Source: Sediminibacterium sp. | GTDB taxonomy: Bacteria; Bacteroidota; Bacteroidia; Chitinophagales; Chitinophagaceae | Direction of reading: 5' to 3' | DNA length: 15,775 nucleotides | Assembly (NCBI GenBank): GCA_023263235.1 | Contig: JALQXE010000160.1 | Location: forward strand, 1-15,775 | Part shown: positions 1 through 8,133 of the stretch, piece by piece | How the letters are laid out: every line of letters begins with the position of its first letter | Position numbering within the stretch: the stretch's first letter is position 1 | The notes under the pieces: generated by a model | Told to the model about the DNA's origin: nothing | The model's input: the letters and a program-made list of their open reading frames with translations, nothing else | Database searches by the model: none | Position numbers and translations under genes: made by a program

Positions 1-135
1 GATTTTATAACACGCATTATCAATATCTTCTTCAATTATTGAAGATAATTTTTCTTTTAATCCAATGTTTGGAACATTGACGTTAAATTCTTCACAAAGA
101 AGAACTAACATTTCTTTTTTTTCTTTTTCACTCAT
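1..135 (-). CDS. Unidentified partial reading frame in apparently foreign left-end sequence
   Basis: The minus strand stays open from an ATG at 135-133 to the window edge, 45 codons without a stop. The predicted peptide is hydrophilic and rich in Lys and Glu, and resembles real coding sequence more than any other frame here. The frame is also open upstream of this ATG, back into the parE region, so the ATG may not be the true start. I recognise no family. The adjacent parE frame runs into a stop at 84-86, so this stretch is not the missing parE N-terminus. It is best read as part of another gene joined on by assembly or cloning; a real genomic rearrangement is less likely because parE is normally essential. 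Confidence 0.35.
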   Translation of the reverse strand, partial: MSEKEKKEMLVLLCEEFNVNVPNIGLKEKLSSIIEEDIDNACYKI

Positions 136-1820
136 TGATTCAAAATAAAACGGTTACCATTCGTGATTATGGTCGTGGTATTCCTTTAGGAAAAATTGTT
201 GACGTCGTTAGTAAGATAAATACCGGTGCGAAATACGATAGTAAAGCTTTTCAAAAATCGGTAGGCCTTAATGGTGTGGGTACCAAAGCGGTGAATGCTC
301 TAAGCGAGGATTTTACAGTGACTGCATTTAGAGAAGGAAAAACAAGATCGGCTAGTTTTCAAAAAGGACAGTTAATCAACGAAACCAAAGAAACAAAGAC
401 AACAGAGCAAAATGGTACTTTGGTAAGTTTTACACCAGATGGAACGGTGTTTAAAAACTATCATTTCATTTATGAATACATAGAAAGTCAGCTTTGGAAT
501 TATTGTTATTTGAATGCTGGATTAGTAATTCATTTTAACGACAAAAAATTTGTAAGTAAAAATGGATTGTTGGATTTGTTAGAACGTAAAACCAATCCCG
601 ATGAATTAAGATATCCCATTGTTCATTTAAGTGGAGAGGATATTGAGGTGGCCATTTCACATAATAATGATTATGGTGAAGATATTTTTTCATTTGTGAA
701 TGGACAGTATACCACCCAAGGAGGTACCCATCAACAAGCTTTTAGAGAAGCATATGTAAAAGTGATACGTGATTTTTACAAAAAAGATTATGAAGCTTCC
801 GATATCAGAACCAGTATCGTAGCAGCGGTATCGGTGCGCGTACAAGAGCCCGTTTTTGAAAGTCAAACCAAAACAAAATTGGGTTCTCAAAACGTTGCTG
901 ATGGTGGGCCAAGTATGAAGAATTTTGTTACCGAATTTCTTGCAAAAGAATTAGACAATTTTTTACATCGTAACCCAACTACTGCAGAAGCGCTTAAAAA
1001 ACGAATTGAACAAAACGAAAGAGAACGAAAAGAATTGGCGGGCATTAAAAAATTAGCAAACGAAAGAGCGAAGAAAGCCAATTTGCATAATAAAAAATTA
1101 AGGGACTGTCGCGTTCACTTAAATGACGACTTGCCTTCAAAGAATAAAGAAATGTTTATTGCTACGCAACAAGCAAGTACTTTATTTATTACCGAAGGAG
1201 ACTCTGCAAGTGGAAGTATTACAAAATCGCGTAATGTAGATACGCAGGCAGTTTTTAGTTTACGTGGTAAGCCTTTAAATGCGTTTGGTTTAACCAAAAA
1301 AGTGGTATATGAAAATGAGGAGTTTAATTTATTACAACATGCCTTAAATATTGAAGAAGGATTGGAAGGTTTGCGTTACAACAACATTGTCATTGCTACG
1401 GATGCCGATGTGGATGGTATGCACATACGTTTATTAATGCTAACATTCTTTTTGCAATTTTTTCCCGACTTAGTTAAGCGAGGTCATGTATTTGTATTGG
1501 AGACGCCACTGTTTCGAGTACGTAACAAGCAAAAGACCATTTATTGTTATGACGAAAATGAAAAACAAAAAGCCATTAACGAATTAGGAAGTAAACCCGA
1601 AATTACACGATTCAAAGGTTTGGGTGAAATTAGTCCTGAGGAGTTTGGGAAATTTATAGGAGGTGATATAAAGTTAGCTCCAGTTATTTTAGAACAAGGT
1701 GACCATATACAACATTTGTTGGAGTATTATATGGGAAAAAATTCACCTGAAAGACAGGACTTCATTATCAATAATTTAAAAGTTGAATTAGATAAAGCGC
1801 ATGATACACATAGTATTTAA
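135..1820 (+). CDS. parE: DNA topoisomerase IV subunit B (ParE), N-terminus missing
   Basis: ATPase subunit of the type IIA topoisomerase that, with ParC, decatenates replicated chromosomes. Residue numbers count from the TTG at 135, which is only the first in-frame start-like codon and not a credible native start. The GHKL ATPase fold is visible from DYGRGIP (12-17) and [14 protein letters not shown] (44-57). The QTK loop lies near 244-246. The TOPRIM metal site follows: EGDSASG (from E354), DADVDG (from D423) and RFKGLGE (from R492). The C-terminal MGKNSPERQ segment is typical of the family. The upstream helix carrying the catalytic Glu and Mg-binding Asn is absent, so roughly 60 residues are lost at a sequence join near 135-150. 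Calling it ParE rather than GyrB rests on similarity to Bacteroidota ParE and the linked parC. The following gene starts inside its last codons. Confidence 0.9.
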   Translation: MIQNKTVTIRDYGRGIPLGKIVDVVSKINTGAKYDSKAFQKSVGLNGVGTKAVNALSEDFTVTAFREGKTRSASFQKGQLINETKETKTTEQNGTLVSFTPDGTVFKNYHFIYEYIESQLWNYCYLNAGLVIHFNDKKFVSKNGLLDLLERKTNPDELRYPIVHLSGEDIEVAISHNNDYGEDIFSFVNGQYTTQGGTHQQAFREAYVKVIRDFYKKDYEASDIRTSIVAAVSVRVQEPVFESQTKTKLGSQNVADGGPSMKNFVTEFLAKELDNFLHRNPTTAEALKKRIEQNERERKELAGIKKLANERAKKANLHNKKLRDCRVHLNDDLPSKNKEMFIATQQASTLFITEGDSASGSITKSRNVDTQAVFSLRGKPLNAFGLTKKVVYENEEFNLLQHALNIEEGLEGLRYNNIVIATDADVDGMHIRLLMLTFFLQFFPDLVKRGHVFVLETPLFRVRNKQKTIYCYDENEKQKAINELGSKPEITRFKGLGEISPEEFGKFIGGDIKLAPVILEQGDHIQHLLEYYMGKNSPERQDFIINNLKVELDKAHDTHSI

Positions 1821-2640
1821 CACAGCAGATATCGCTGCCTTGGAAGCTGCCATTGAATTGGATGAGACCTTAGCTGGGAAAGTTATTGAAATTAAAGATG
1901 ACTATGCCGTTGGGCCTTTATTAGATATTTATGAGACAGCAGGTTATCAAGCACGTCGTGATTGGTGGCAAAATGTTTTGGAAAATTCTCCTTATACAGA
2001 TCAATTAGACATTGTAGATGATAAGTTAACTGTTCATCATTTAATGAATGCATTAAATCATGATGAAAATGAAGTGCTTTGGATTTGGATGGGCCAAAAT
2101 GCGCATGATGTTGCTGGTTATTATTGGTTAATGAGTCAGTTTAAAGAATACCAAGGACGTATTCAGGTTTTGTACCTAAACAATCTTCCTTTTTTAAATG
2201 AAAAAGGGCAACTTTTTTATCCCAGTTATTTAAGCCAAATACAGCCAAAGGAATTTTTAAAAGCAAAAAAATTAGCAAGACCTATAACTTTAAGCGAATT
2301 TGAATTAGATCCGGATGAATGGAAAAAATTATGCCAAGAAAATGAAGGTGTTCGTTTCTTGGAGGGCGGGAAAAAATTAGTGAGTATGCAAATTGGTTGT
2401 TATGATAAAGAAATTTTATCCCTTCTTACCAAGAATGCACAAAAACTACCAAGTGCATTAAATAATATCATGGCCAAGTTGAAAGTTAAATTAGGGGATA
2501 CATTTATTGTATTTCGCTTAAAGTCATTGGAAGAAGCAGGTAAAATTGTATTTGTAGGCGATTGGAATAAGGGGTGGAAGGATATGGTGGTACAAATGCC
2601 TGGTGGAAGTGAAACTATAGTGGATGTTGAGGCGGAATAA
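1801..2640 (+). CDS. DUF1835 and DUF3658 domain protein
   Basis: Protein of 279 residues whose biochemical role is not known. The N-terminal part (about 1-125) looks like DUF1835: a short beta-strand start ([10 protein letters not shown]), the DYAVGPL segment near 34-40, then an Arg-Trp-Trp helix and a Trp-rich [10 protein letters not shown] stretch. The C-terminal part (about 150-265) resembles DUF3658, with its [11 protein letters not shown] helix and a later ARG/LYS-rich helix followed by a Trp-containing beta hairpin. There is no signal peptide or membrane segment, so it is probably cytoplasmic. The ATG overlaps the end of parE by 20 bp with no obvious Shine-Dalgarno site, so it is probably translated by coupling. 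Its place between parE and parC suggests co-expression with topoisomerase IV, but a functional link is inference only. The domain assignment is from recalled family features. Confidence 0.8.
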   Translation: MIHIVFNTADIAALEAAIELDETLAGKVIEIKDDYAVGPLLDIYETAGYQARRDWWQNVLENSPYTDQLDIVDDKLTVHHLMNALNHDENEVLWIWMGQNAHDVAGYYWLMSQFKEYQGRIQVLYLNNLPFLNEKGQLFYPSYLSQIQPKEFLKAKKLARPITLSEFELDPDEWKKLCQENEGVRFLEGGKKLVSMQIGCYDKEILSLLTKNAQKLPSALNNIMAKLKVKLGDTFIVFRLKSLEEAGKIVFVGDWNKGWKDMVVQMPGGSETIVDVEAE

Positions 2641-2660
2641 ATAAAATAAAATCTAAAACA

Positions 2661-3029
2661 ATGAGTGTAAAAATTTTTCCCATAAATCTGAAAGCCTCAG
2701 ATGAGCGTGGAGCACTTCATTATTTTAGTACTGATCGAACTGGTGAATTTTTATTGGTATATAGAAATGCAGGTTCGGTAAGTGGGCAACATTATCATAA
2801 GGGTAATTCGAGAGGTAAAAATCCTGAGGACATGCTTCTGGTGCAGGGTAAAGCAAATCTTCACTGGAAGGATTTAAAAACAAACCAAGAAGAAACAGTT
2901 GAAATAGTTGCACCTAGCAGGGTATTCATTCAAGCAAATGTTTGGCATGAGTTAACGGCAATTACCGATATTGTTTTTGTTGAATTAAATAGTTTAGCAG
3001 ACGGTAGTGAAGACACATACCGACTATAA
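2661..3029 (+). CDS. Small single-domain cupin protein
   Basis: A 122-residue protein with the length and pattern of a one-domain cupin beta-barrel. The first cupin motif is visible as GQHYHKG with His44 and His46, followed by acidic residues Glu56 and Asp57 and the LVQG turn. The second motif includes VWHE with His96. These histidines would hold a metal ion as in metal-binding cupins. It lacks a signal peptide and membrane segments. It may be related to the WxcM-like/sugar-isomerase side of the cupin superfamily, but no substrate can be assigned. The gene follows the DUF1835 gene by 20 bp and precedes parC by 33 bp, so all probably share a transcript. Confidence 0.78.
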   Translation: MSVKIFPINLKASDERGALHYFSTDRTGEFLLVYRNAGSVSGQHYHKGNSRGKNPEDMLLVQGKANLHWKDLKTNQEETVEIVAPSRVFIQANVWHELTAITDIVFVELNSLADGSEDTYRL

Positions 3030-3048
3030 TGAACTTTAAATAAGTTCA
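3030..3048. other. Perfect 7-bp hairpin between the cupin and parC genes
   Basis: TGAACTT (3030-3036) and AAGTTCA (3042-3048) are exact inverted copies around a 5-nt loop. The hairpin starts immediately after the cupin stop codon and ends 14 bp before the parC start. No U-rich run follows and the stem is AT-rich, so it is a poor intrinsic terminator. It could be an RNA-processing or attenuation element, or chance in AT-rich DNA. Confidence 0.3.
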
Positions 3049-3062
3049 AATTAAGATTAGTT

Positions 3063-5585
3063 ATGGCAAAAGAGAAAAATTTAGGAAGGGTAACTGAGAA
3101 TGAATCGGGTGTACAAGGCCAATATAAAAATTGGTTCTTGGATTATGCATCTTATGTAATTTTAGAAAGAGCGGTACCTGCAATTGAAGACGGATTAAAA
3201 CCAGTACAACGTAGAATCTTACATGCCATGAAAGAGATGGATGATGGAAGATTCAACAAAGTGGCAAACATTATTGGACAAAGTATGCAATATCACCCGC
3301 ATGGTGATGCCAGTATAGGTGATGCATTAGTGAATATTGGTCAAAAGAATTTACTCGTGGAAACCCAAGGAAACTGGGGGGATGTAAGAACGGGCGATTC
3401 TGCTGCTGCCTCAAGATATATTGAAGCCCGATTAAGCAAATTTGCTTTGGAAGTTGCATTTAATGCTAAAACAACCGAATGGGCATTAAGTTATGATGGT
3501 CGAAAGAACGAACCTGTAACATTACCTATGAAGTTCCCTTTGTTATTAGCACAGGGTGCAGATGGAATTGCGGTTGGACTTTCAACCAAAATATTACCTC
3601 ATAACTTTAATGAGTTATTAGAAGCTAGCATTAAACATTTAAGGGGTCGTAAATTTGAATTGTTGCCTGATTTTCAAACCGGAGGCGTGATTGACGCTTC
3701 CAATTACAATGATGGAAAACGAGGTGGTAAAGTTAGGGTGCGTGCTCATATAGAAGAATTAGATAAAAAAACACTATTAATTAAAGACGTACCCTATAGT
3801 GTAACTACTACCCAGTTAATGGAAAGCATTACTAAAGCCAACGATCAGGGTAAAATCAAAATTAAAAAAGTAACCGATGTTACTGCTGCAGAAGTAGAAA
3901 TTCAAATTGATTTAGCTACAGGTATTTCACCTGATATTACCATTGATGCTTTATACGCATTTACCGATTGTGAAATTAGCCTTTCACCAAATGCTTGTGT
4001 AATTGTTGACAATCGCCCTCAATTTTTGGGAGCGAGTGATTTATTGAAACATTCTGTTGAACATACCAAGGGTTTGTTAAAAGCCGAATTAGAGATTCAA
4101 TTAAAAGAATTAGAAAACAAATGGCATTTTACCAGTCTGGAAAAAATATTCTTCGAAGAAAAAATTTATCAAGAACTAGAGAAGAAGCATTTAAACTGGG
4201 AAAAAGTAATTGATGCAATTGACAAAGCTTTTGAACCTTTTAAGAAGAAATTTAAAAAACCTATTGAACGAGAAGATTTATTAAAATTAACGGACAAGCC
4301 TGTTCGCCGTATTTATAAATTAGACATTGAAGACTTAATACAACAAATTAAAGAAATTGAAGCGAGTATAAAAGAAACTAAGCATCATTTAGATAATTTG
4401 GTGGATTATGCAGTAGCCTATTATGAAGGTTTACAAAAAAAGTATGGTAAGGGTAAAGAACGAAAAACGGAGATTAAGGAATTTGATACGATTCAAGTAA
4501 AACAAGTTGCTATTGCCAATACTAAACTATACATTAATAAAGCCGAAGGCTTTATTGGTACTGGTTTAAAGAAGGATGAATTCTTATGTGATTGTACCAA
4601 CTATGATGATATTATTGCATTTACGAAGTCGGGTATCATGAAAGTAGTAAAGGTTTCTGATAAGGTATTTATTGGCAAGGATATTATTCATGCAGCTGTA
4701 TTTCAAAAAAATGATGAACGTACCACTTATAATATGGTGTATGTGGACGGTGCAAGTGGAATTAGTTATGCTAAACGTTTTAATGTAACGGGTGTGACAC
4801 GTGATAAGGAATATCCATTGGCAAAGAGTGCTGAAAAATCGAAAGTCCATTATATGTCTGTAAATGCCAATGGCGAAGCAGAATCTGTAAAAATAATTTT
4901 AAGCCCAAATTGTTCTGCTAGAATTAAAGAGTTTGATTTTTATTTTGAAACGCTAGAAGTAAAAGGCAGAAGTAGTGTTGGTAATCAAGTAACAAAGTAT
5001 CCCATTAAAACCGTTCGATTAAAAGAAGCTGGAAAAAGTACTTTGGTGGGAAGGAAATTATGGTTTGATGATAAGTTTGGTCGTTTAAATAGCGAAGAAA
5101 AAGGAATTTACTTAGGCACTTTTGAAGATGAAAAACTTTTAGTTTTTACAAAGGATGGATATTATGAAGTTACGGATACTGAGCAGTCTCAGCGTTTTGA
5201 TCCAGAAAAAGTATTGTTTATTGAAAAGTTTAATCCCGAAAAAGTAGTAACCGCTGTCTATTTAGATAAAGACAAATTACAGTTCAACATTAAAAGATTC
5301 AAAATTGAAACTACTACTTTACGTACGCCATTTAGTTGTATTAAAGAAGGGAATGGTAATTATTTAGCAGCAGTTACAACTGCCATTGAACCTATTTTAG
5401 TTGTGAATACGGGTAAAGGGGCTCAAATTAGAAAAGCTAAATTTAAAGTAAGCAAGATTGTTGATATTATGGGTTGGAAAGCCGTAGGAACCAAATTGAC
5501 AGATTTTAATAAGTCTATTGAAATGGAATGGGAAACCAAGGTAGTGATTAAAGATCCAAACGACGAACAACCAGAATTGTTCTAA
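3063..5585 (+). CDS. parC: DNA topoisomerase IV subunit A (ParC)
   Basis: DNA breakage-reunion subunit of topoisomerase IV, 840 residues, complete. The N-terminal winged-helix region contains the quinolone-pocket motif HPHGDASIGD (78-87), whose numbering happens to match E. coli GyrA. The catalytic tyrosine is Tyr119 in SRYIEARLS. The tower segment FPLLLAQGADGIAVGLSTKILPHNF begins near residue 158 and is typical of Bacteroidota ParC. A Lys/Glu-rich coiled coil lies at about 390-470. The C-terminal part is a beta-pinwheel-like DNA-wrapping domain with no QRRGGKG-type GyrA box, which supports ParC over GyrA. It starts at an ATG after an A/T-rich leader and lies 36 bp upstream of the CvfB-like gene. 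The partner subunit is the truncated parE at the left of the window. Confidence 0.93.
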   Translation: MAKEKNLGRVTENESGVQGQYKNWFLDYASYVILERAVPAIEDGLKPVQRRILHAMKEMDDGRFNKVANIIGQSMQYHPHGDASIGDALVNIGQKNLLVETQGNWGDVRTGDSAAASRYIEARLSKFALEVAFNAKTTEWALSYDGRKNEPVTLPMKFPLLLAQGADGIAVGLSTKILPHNFNELLEASIKHLRGRKFELLPDFQTGGVIDASNYNDGKRGGKVRVRAHIEELDKKTLLIKDVPYSVTTTQLMESITKANDQGKIKIKKVTDVTAAEVEIQIDLATGISPDITIDALYAFTDCEISLSPNACVIVDNRPQFLGASDLLKHSVEHTKGLLKAELEIQLKELENKWHFTSLEKIFFEEKIYQELEKKHLNWEKVIDAIDKAFEPFKKKFKKPIEREDLLKLTDKPVRRIYKLDIEDLIQQIKEIEASIKETKHHLDNLVDYAVAYYEGLQKKYGKGKERKTEIKEFDTIQVKQVAIANTKLYINKAEGFIGTGLKKDEFLCDCTNYDDIIAFTKSGIMKVVKVSDKVFIGKDIIHAAVFQKNDERTTYNMVYVDGASGISYAKRFNVTGVTRDKEYPLAKSAEKSKVHYMSVNANGEAESVKIILSPNCSARIKEFDFYFETLEVKGRSSVGNQVTKYPIKTVRLKEAGKSTLVGRKLWFDDKFGRLNSEEKGIYLGTFEDEKLLVFTKDGYYEVTDTEQSQRFDPEKVLFIEKFNPEKVVTAVYLDKDKLQFNIKRFKIETTTLRTPFSCIKEGNGNYLAAVTTAIEPILVVNTGKGAQIRKAKFKVSKIVDIMGWKAVGTKLTDFNKSIEMEWETKVVIKDPNDEQPELF

Positions 5586-5621
5586 TTTTATAAAAAGGCT
5601 AGCAACCATAAACTAAATAAC

Positions 5622-6509
5622 ATGTCAACCATTAATGTAGGTCAATTTAATCTGATGCGTGTAGACCGAAAGGTAGACTTTGGTTTTTATATGGATGATG
5701 GTGGAGAGGGTATATTGTTACCTAAGCGTTTTGTTCCTTCTGGTTTGCAAGTAGGAGATACCATTAGCGTATTTGTATATCATGATTCTGATAACCGTTT
5801 GATTGCTACTACTCAAGAGCCTTTTGCTGTTGTTGGAGATATTGCTGCTTTGAAAGTGGTGGAAGTTACACGTCAAGGTGCATTTATGGACTGGGGATTG
5901 ATGAAAGATGTTTTTGTGCCCGCATCTCAACAGCTTTCAACCATGCGTTTAGGTGGTAAATATTTAGTAAAACTATATATAGATAAACAAACAGGCAGGG
6001 TTGCTGCAACCGAAAAAATAGACAATCAAATAAGCAATGATTTTTTAACGGTAAAAGAAGGAGAGAAAGTAAAAGTGCAGGTGTATCGTGAATCAGAAAT
6101 TGGATACGTAGTAATTGTAAATGGCCTACATCAAGGGTTGGTATATAAAAATGAAGTTTTTACCCATTTACATATAGGACAATTCATAGACGAAGCATTT
6201 GTAAAGAAAATTAGAGAAGACAATAAATTAGATATTGGTATTGGTAAACAAGGTGTTGAAAAATTAGATGGTGATCAACAAACCATCATGAAGTTGCTTA
6301 AATTGCATAAAGGATTTTTACCTTATCATGATAAATCCAGTCCTGATGATATTTATGCATTTTTTGCAATGAGTAAAAAAGCATTTAAAATGAATGTTGG
6401 TATTTTATATAAGTCTAAATTAATTACCATCGAAGAGAATGGAATTCGTTTAGTTGAATCAGCCGATAATGTAGCCAATGCGAAAGCAAACGGGGGACAT
6501 CCGCTTTAA
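5622..6509 (+). CDS. cvfB: CvfB-like S1 RNA-binding protein
   Basis: A 295-residue cytoplasmic protein matching the architecture of the CvfB family (conserved virulence factor B of Staphylococcus): consecutive S1-type OB folds followed by a winged helix. The first S1-like segment is about 1-60, with the GEGILLPKRFVP strand typical of the family. The second is about 65-130 and contains VVEVTRQGAFMDWGLMKDVFVP, with the characteristic GAFMDWGL turn. The third lies about 140-205 (VNGLHQGLVYKNEVF). The C-terminal winged helix is about 220-285. CvfB proteins are thought to bind RNA and affect gene expression; the target here is unknown. It is 36 bp after parC and 41 bp before the thiolase, probably in the same transcription unit. 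Confidence 0.85.
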   Translation: MSTINVGQFNLMRVDRKVDFGFYMDDGGEGILLPKRFVPSGLQVGDTISVFVYHDSDNRLIATTQEPFAVVGDIAALKVVEVTRQGAFMDWGLMKDVFVPASQQLSTMRLGGKYLVKLYIDKQTGRVAATEKIDNQISNDFLTVKEGEKVKVQVYRESEIGYVVIVNGLHQGLVYKNEVFTHLHIGQFIDEAFVKKIREDNKLDIGIGKQGVEKLDGDQQTIMKLLKLHKGFLPYHDKSSPDDIYAFFAMSKKAFKMNVGILYKSKLITIEENGIRLVESADNVANAKANGGHPL

Positions 6510-6513
6510 AAAA

Positions 6514-6548
6514 TTTGAAGAAATAAAAAATTTAATATAAATTATATT
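6514..6548 (+). promoter_or_regulatory. Possible Bacteroidota-type promoter before the thiolase gene
   Basis: TTTG at 6514-6517 is followed after 25 bp by TATATTTT (6543-6550 region), a 7 of 8 match to the Bacteroidota -7 consensus TAnnTTTG, but it lacks the final G and lies right against the ATG at 6551. The spacing is longer than the usual 19-21 bp. A short AT palindrome, AATATAA-A-TTATATT, covers 6534-6548. The evidence is weak and the thiolase may simply be co-transcribed with the gene before it. Confidence 0.15.
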
Positions 6549-6550
6549 TT

Positions 6551-7732
6551 ATGTCAAAAGAGGTATTTATAGTAGCAGCTGTAAGAACACCCATTGGATC
6601 ATTTGGTGGTGCATTAAAGTCCCTTTCTGCCACTGCACTTGGTTCCATTGCCATTAAAGGTGCTATGGATAAAATAAATTTACATCCCAACGAAGTTGAT
6701 GAAGTTATAATGGGTTCTGTCATTCAGGCTGGACTTGGACAGGCACCTGCAAGACAAGCTAGTAAAGGAGCGGGACTTCCAAATAAAGTAATAGCAACAA
6801 CTGTTAATAAGGTTTGTGCCAGTGGAATGAAAGCCATTGCTATGGCTGCTCAAAATATATTATTGGGTGATGCAGATATAGTTGTAGCGGGAGGTATGGA
6901 GAGTATGAGTAATGTTCCATTTTATAATTCCAGCCAAAGGTGGGGGCATAAATATGGCGATATTAGCATGCAGGATGGTCTAGCAAAAGATGGTTTAATA
7001 GACGTATATGATCAGGTAGCAATGGGTAATTTCGCTGACGTATGTGCTAAAGAACATGTTATTTCTAGAGCCGATCAGGATGCTTTTGCAATTTCAAGTT
7101 ATAAAAAATCACAAACCGCAATTGAAAGTGGTTTGTTTGAAAATGAAATAGTTCCTGTTGCAATACCTCAGCGAAAAGGAGAGCCCATTATTGTTTCAAA
7201 AGACGAAGAGCCTTTTAATGTTAAATTTGATAAAGTTGGGCAACTTAATCCCGCTTTTACAAAAGATGGAACTGTTACTGCGGCCAACGCCAGTACTATG
7301 AATGATGGCGCTGCTGCATTAATTTTAATGAGTGGAGAAAAATTAAAAGAATTAGGTTTAACGCCAATTGCAAAAATTATAAGTTATGCCGATGCGGAGC
7401 AAGATCCTAAATGGTTTACAACCACACCCGCCCTTGCCATACCAAAAGCATTAGCCAAAGCGAAACTCACCACTGATCAAATTGATTATTTTGAATTTAA
7501 CGAAGCCTTTTCAGTTGTTGGAATAGTAAATACACAGTTATTAAAACTTGATGCCAATAAAGTAAATGTAAATGGAGGTGCTGTCTCTTTAGGACATCCA
7601 TTAGGTTGTAGTGGAGCAAGAATTGTAGTTACACTTATTAATGTTTTACAACAAAACAATGGACATTATGGAGCTGCTGCAATTTGTAACGGAGGAGGCG
7701 GAGCCAGTGCTTTAATAATTGAAAAAATTTAA
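6551..7732 (+). CDS. Acetyl-CoA C-acetyltransferase (biosynthetic-type thiolase)
   Basis: Thiolase-superfamily enzyme of 393 residues, the usual length, complete from ATG to TAA. It condenses two acetyl-CoA molecules to acetoacetyl-CoA or cleaves the reverse. All catalytic residues are visible at almost the numbering of Zoogloea thiolase: nucleophile Cys89 in NKVCASGMKA, His349 in GHPLG and Cys379 in CNGGGGAS. The GGMESMSNVPFY and NEAFSVV segments also fit the type II (AtoB/PhaA-like) group better than the FadA beta-oxidation group. No beta-oxidation multi-enzyme partner is adjacent, so pathway assignment (ketone-body, fatty acid or mevalonate supply) is open. Its stop codon overlaps the convergent bacilliredoxin gene by 4 bp. 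Confidence 0.93.
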   Translation: MSKEVFIVAAVRTPIGSFGGALKSLSATALGSIAIKGAMDKINLHPNEVDEVIMGSVIQAGLGQAPARQASKGAGLPNKVIATTVNKVCASGMKAIAMAAQNILLGDADIVVAGGMESMSNVPFYNSSQRWGHKYGDISMQDGLAKDGLIDVYDQVAMGNFADVCAKEHVISRADQDAFAISSYKKSQTAIESGLFENEIVPVAIPQRKGEPIIVSKDEEPFNVKFDKVGQLNPAFTKDGTVTAANASTMNDGAAALILMSGEKLKELGLTPIAKIISYADAEQDPKWFTTTPALAIPKALAKAKLTTDQIDYFEFNEAFSVVGIVNTQLLKLDANKVNVNGGAVSLGHPLGCSGARIVVTLINVLQQNNGHYGAAAICNGGGGASALIIEKI

Positions 7733-8061
7733 GCGCCAGCTTGTTCAATAATTTCGTCCATCATTATTCCATAGTGGCTTTCATCATAAGTGCATTCTCC
7801 ATTCTTTATTAGTAATACCTGAGGAGATTCGTGATGTACTTGAAATTTTTCGGCTATAGCACTTGAAACAGGTCTAAAATTTAAAAGGTCTAAATAGTAA
7901 AAATCTATATTATCGGGTGCTTCGGAACGTTCAAATCTAGAAAATGCCATTTTTGAAATACTACAAGTGGTGCTATGTTTAAAAATTACTTGAGGTTTTG
8001 AAAATGAAGCCGCTTTAATTTCATCAAGTTGCTCAATCGTATTTAGTGTAATCCAGTTCAT
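7729..8061 (-). CDS. brxC: Bacilliredoxin of the YtxJ/BrxC family
   Basis: A 110-residue thioredoxin-fold protein. The fold starts with a beta-strand (KPQVIFKHS) leading to the active site TCSIS with Cys33, equivalent to the TCPIS site of the Bacillus YtxJ/BrxC proteins. The later HHESPQVLLI segment supplies the cis-Pro type loop. Family members are monothiol bacilliredoxins that remove bacillithiol from oxidised protein cysteines. Bacillithiol is known in some Bacteroidota, so the call implies, but does not prove, that this organism makes it. It is divergent from the exonuclease gene with a 72-bp gap, and its stop codon overlaps the thiolase stop region (7729-7732). Confidence 0.85.
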   Translation of the reverse strand: MNWITLNTIEQLDEIKAASFSKPQVIFKHSTTCSISKMAFSRFERSEAPDNIDFYYLDLLNFRPVSSAIAEKFQVHHESPQVLLIKNGECTYDESHYGIMMDEIIEQAGA

Positions 8062-8072
8062 ATCCTTGTTTT

Positions 8073-8133
8073 TAGCATAAATTGAGCCATAAAATTAATC
8101 AATTATGATTAACTTCGGAGCATAATAAATTTT
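8073..8133. promoter_or_regulatory. Divergent regulatory region with inverted repeat and repeated AGCATAAATT-like motif
   Basis: The gap between the divergent bacilliredoxin and exonuclease genes contains a perfect inverted repeat TTAATCA-ATTA-TGATTAA (8095-8112). Three related motifs surround it: AGCATAAATT (8074-8083), AGCCATAAAATT (8085-8096) and AGCATAATAAATT (8119-8131). The symmetric centre could be a repressor or activator operator controlling both genes. No clear TAnnTTTG -7 box was found. The region is AT-rich, so part of the similarity may be chance. Confidence 0.3.

Noticed and set aside
30..79. Two short palindromes, CTTCAATTATTGAAG (30-44) and CAATGTT-TGG-AACATTG (63-79)
   Set aside because: They are short, AT-rich and inside the probably foreign left-end piece, so no role can be supported.
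690..1297. Three minus-strand open frames of about 60-66 codons inside parE (690-890, 887-1081, 1115-1297)
   Set aside because: They lie antisense to the strongly conserved ParE frame, and their peptides have no recognisable domain.
2725..5609. Minus-strand frames at 2725-2913, 3271-3459, 4584-4850 and 5397-5609
   Set aside because: Each lies antisense to the cupin or parC gene, whose frame carries the conserved motifs; no independent evidence of coding.
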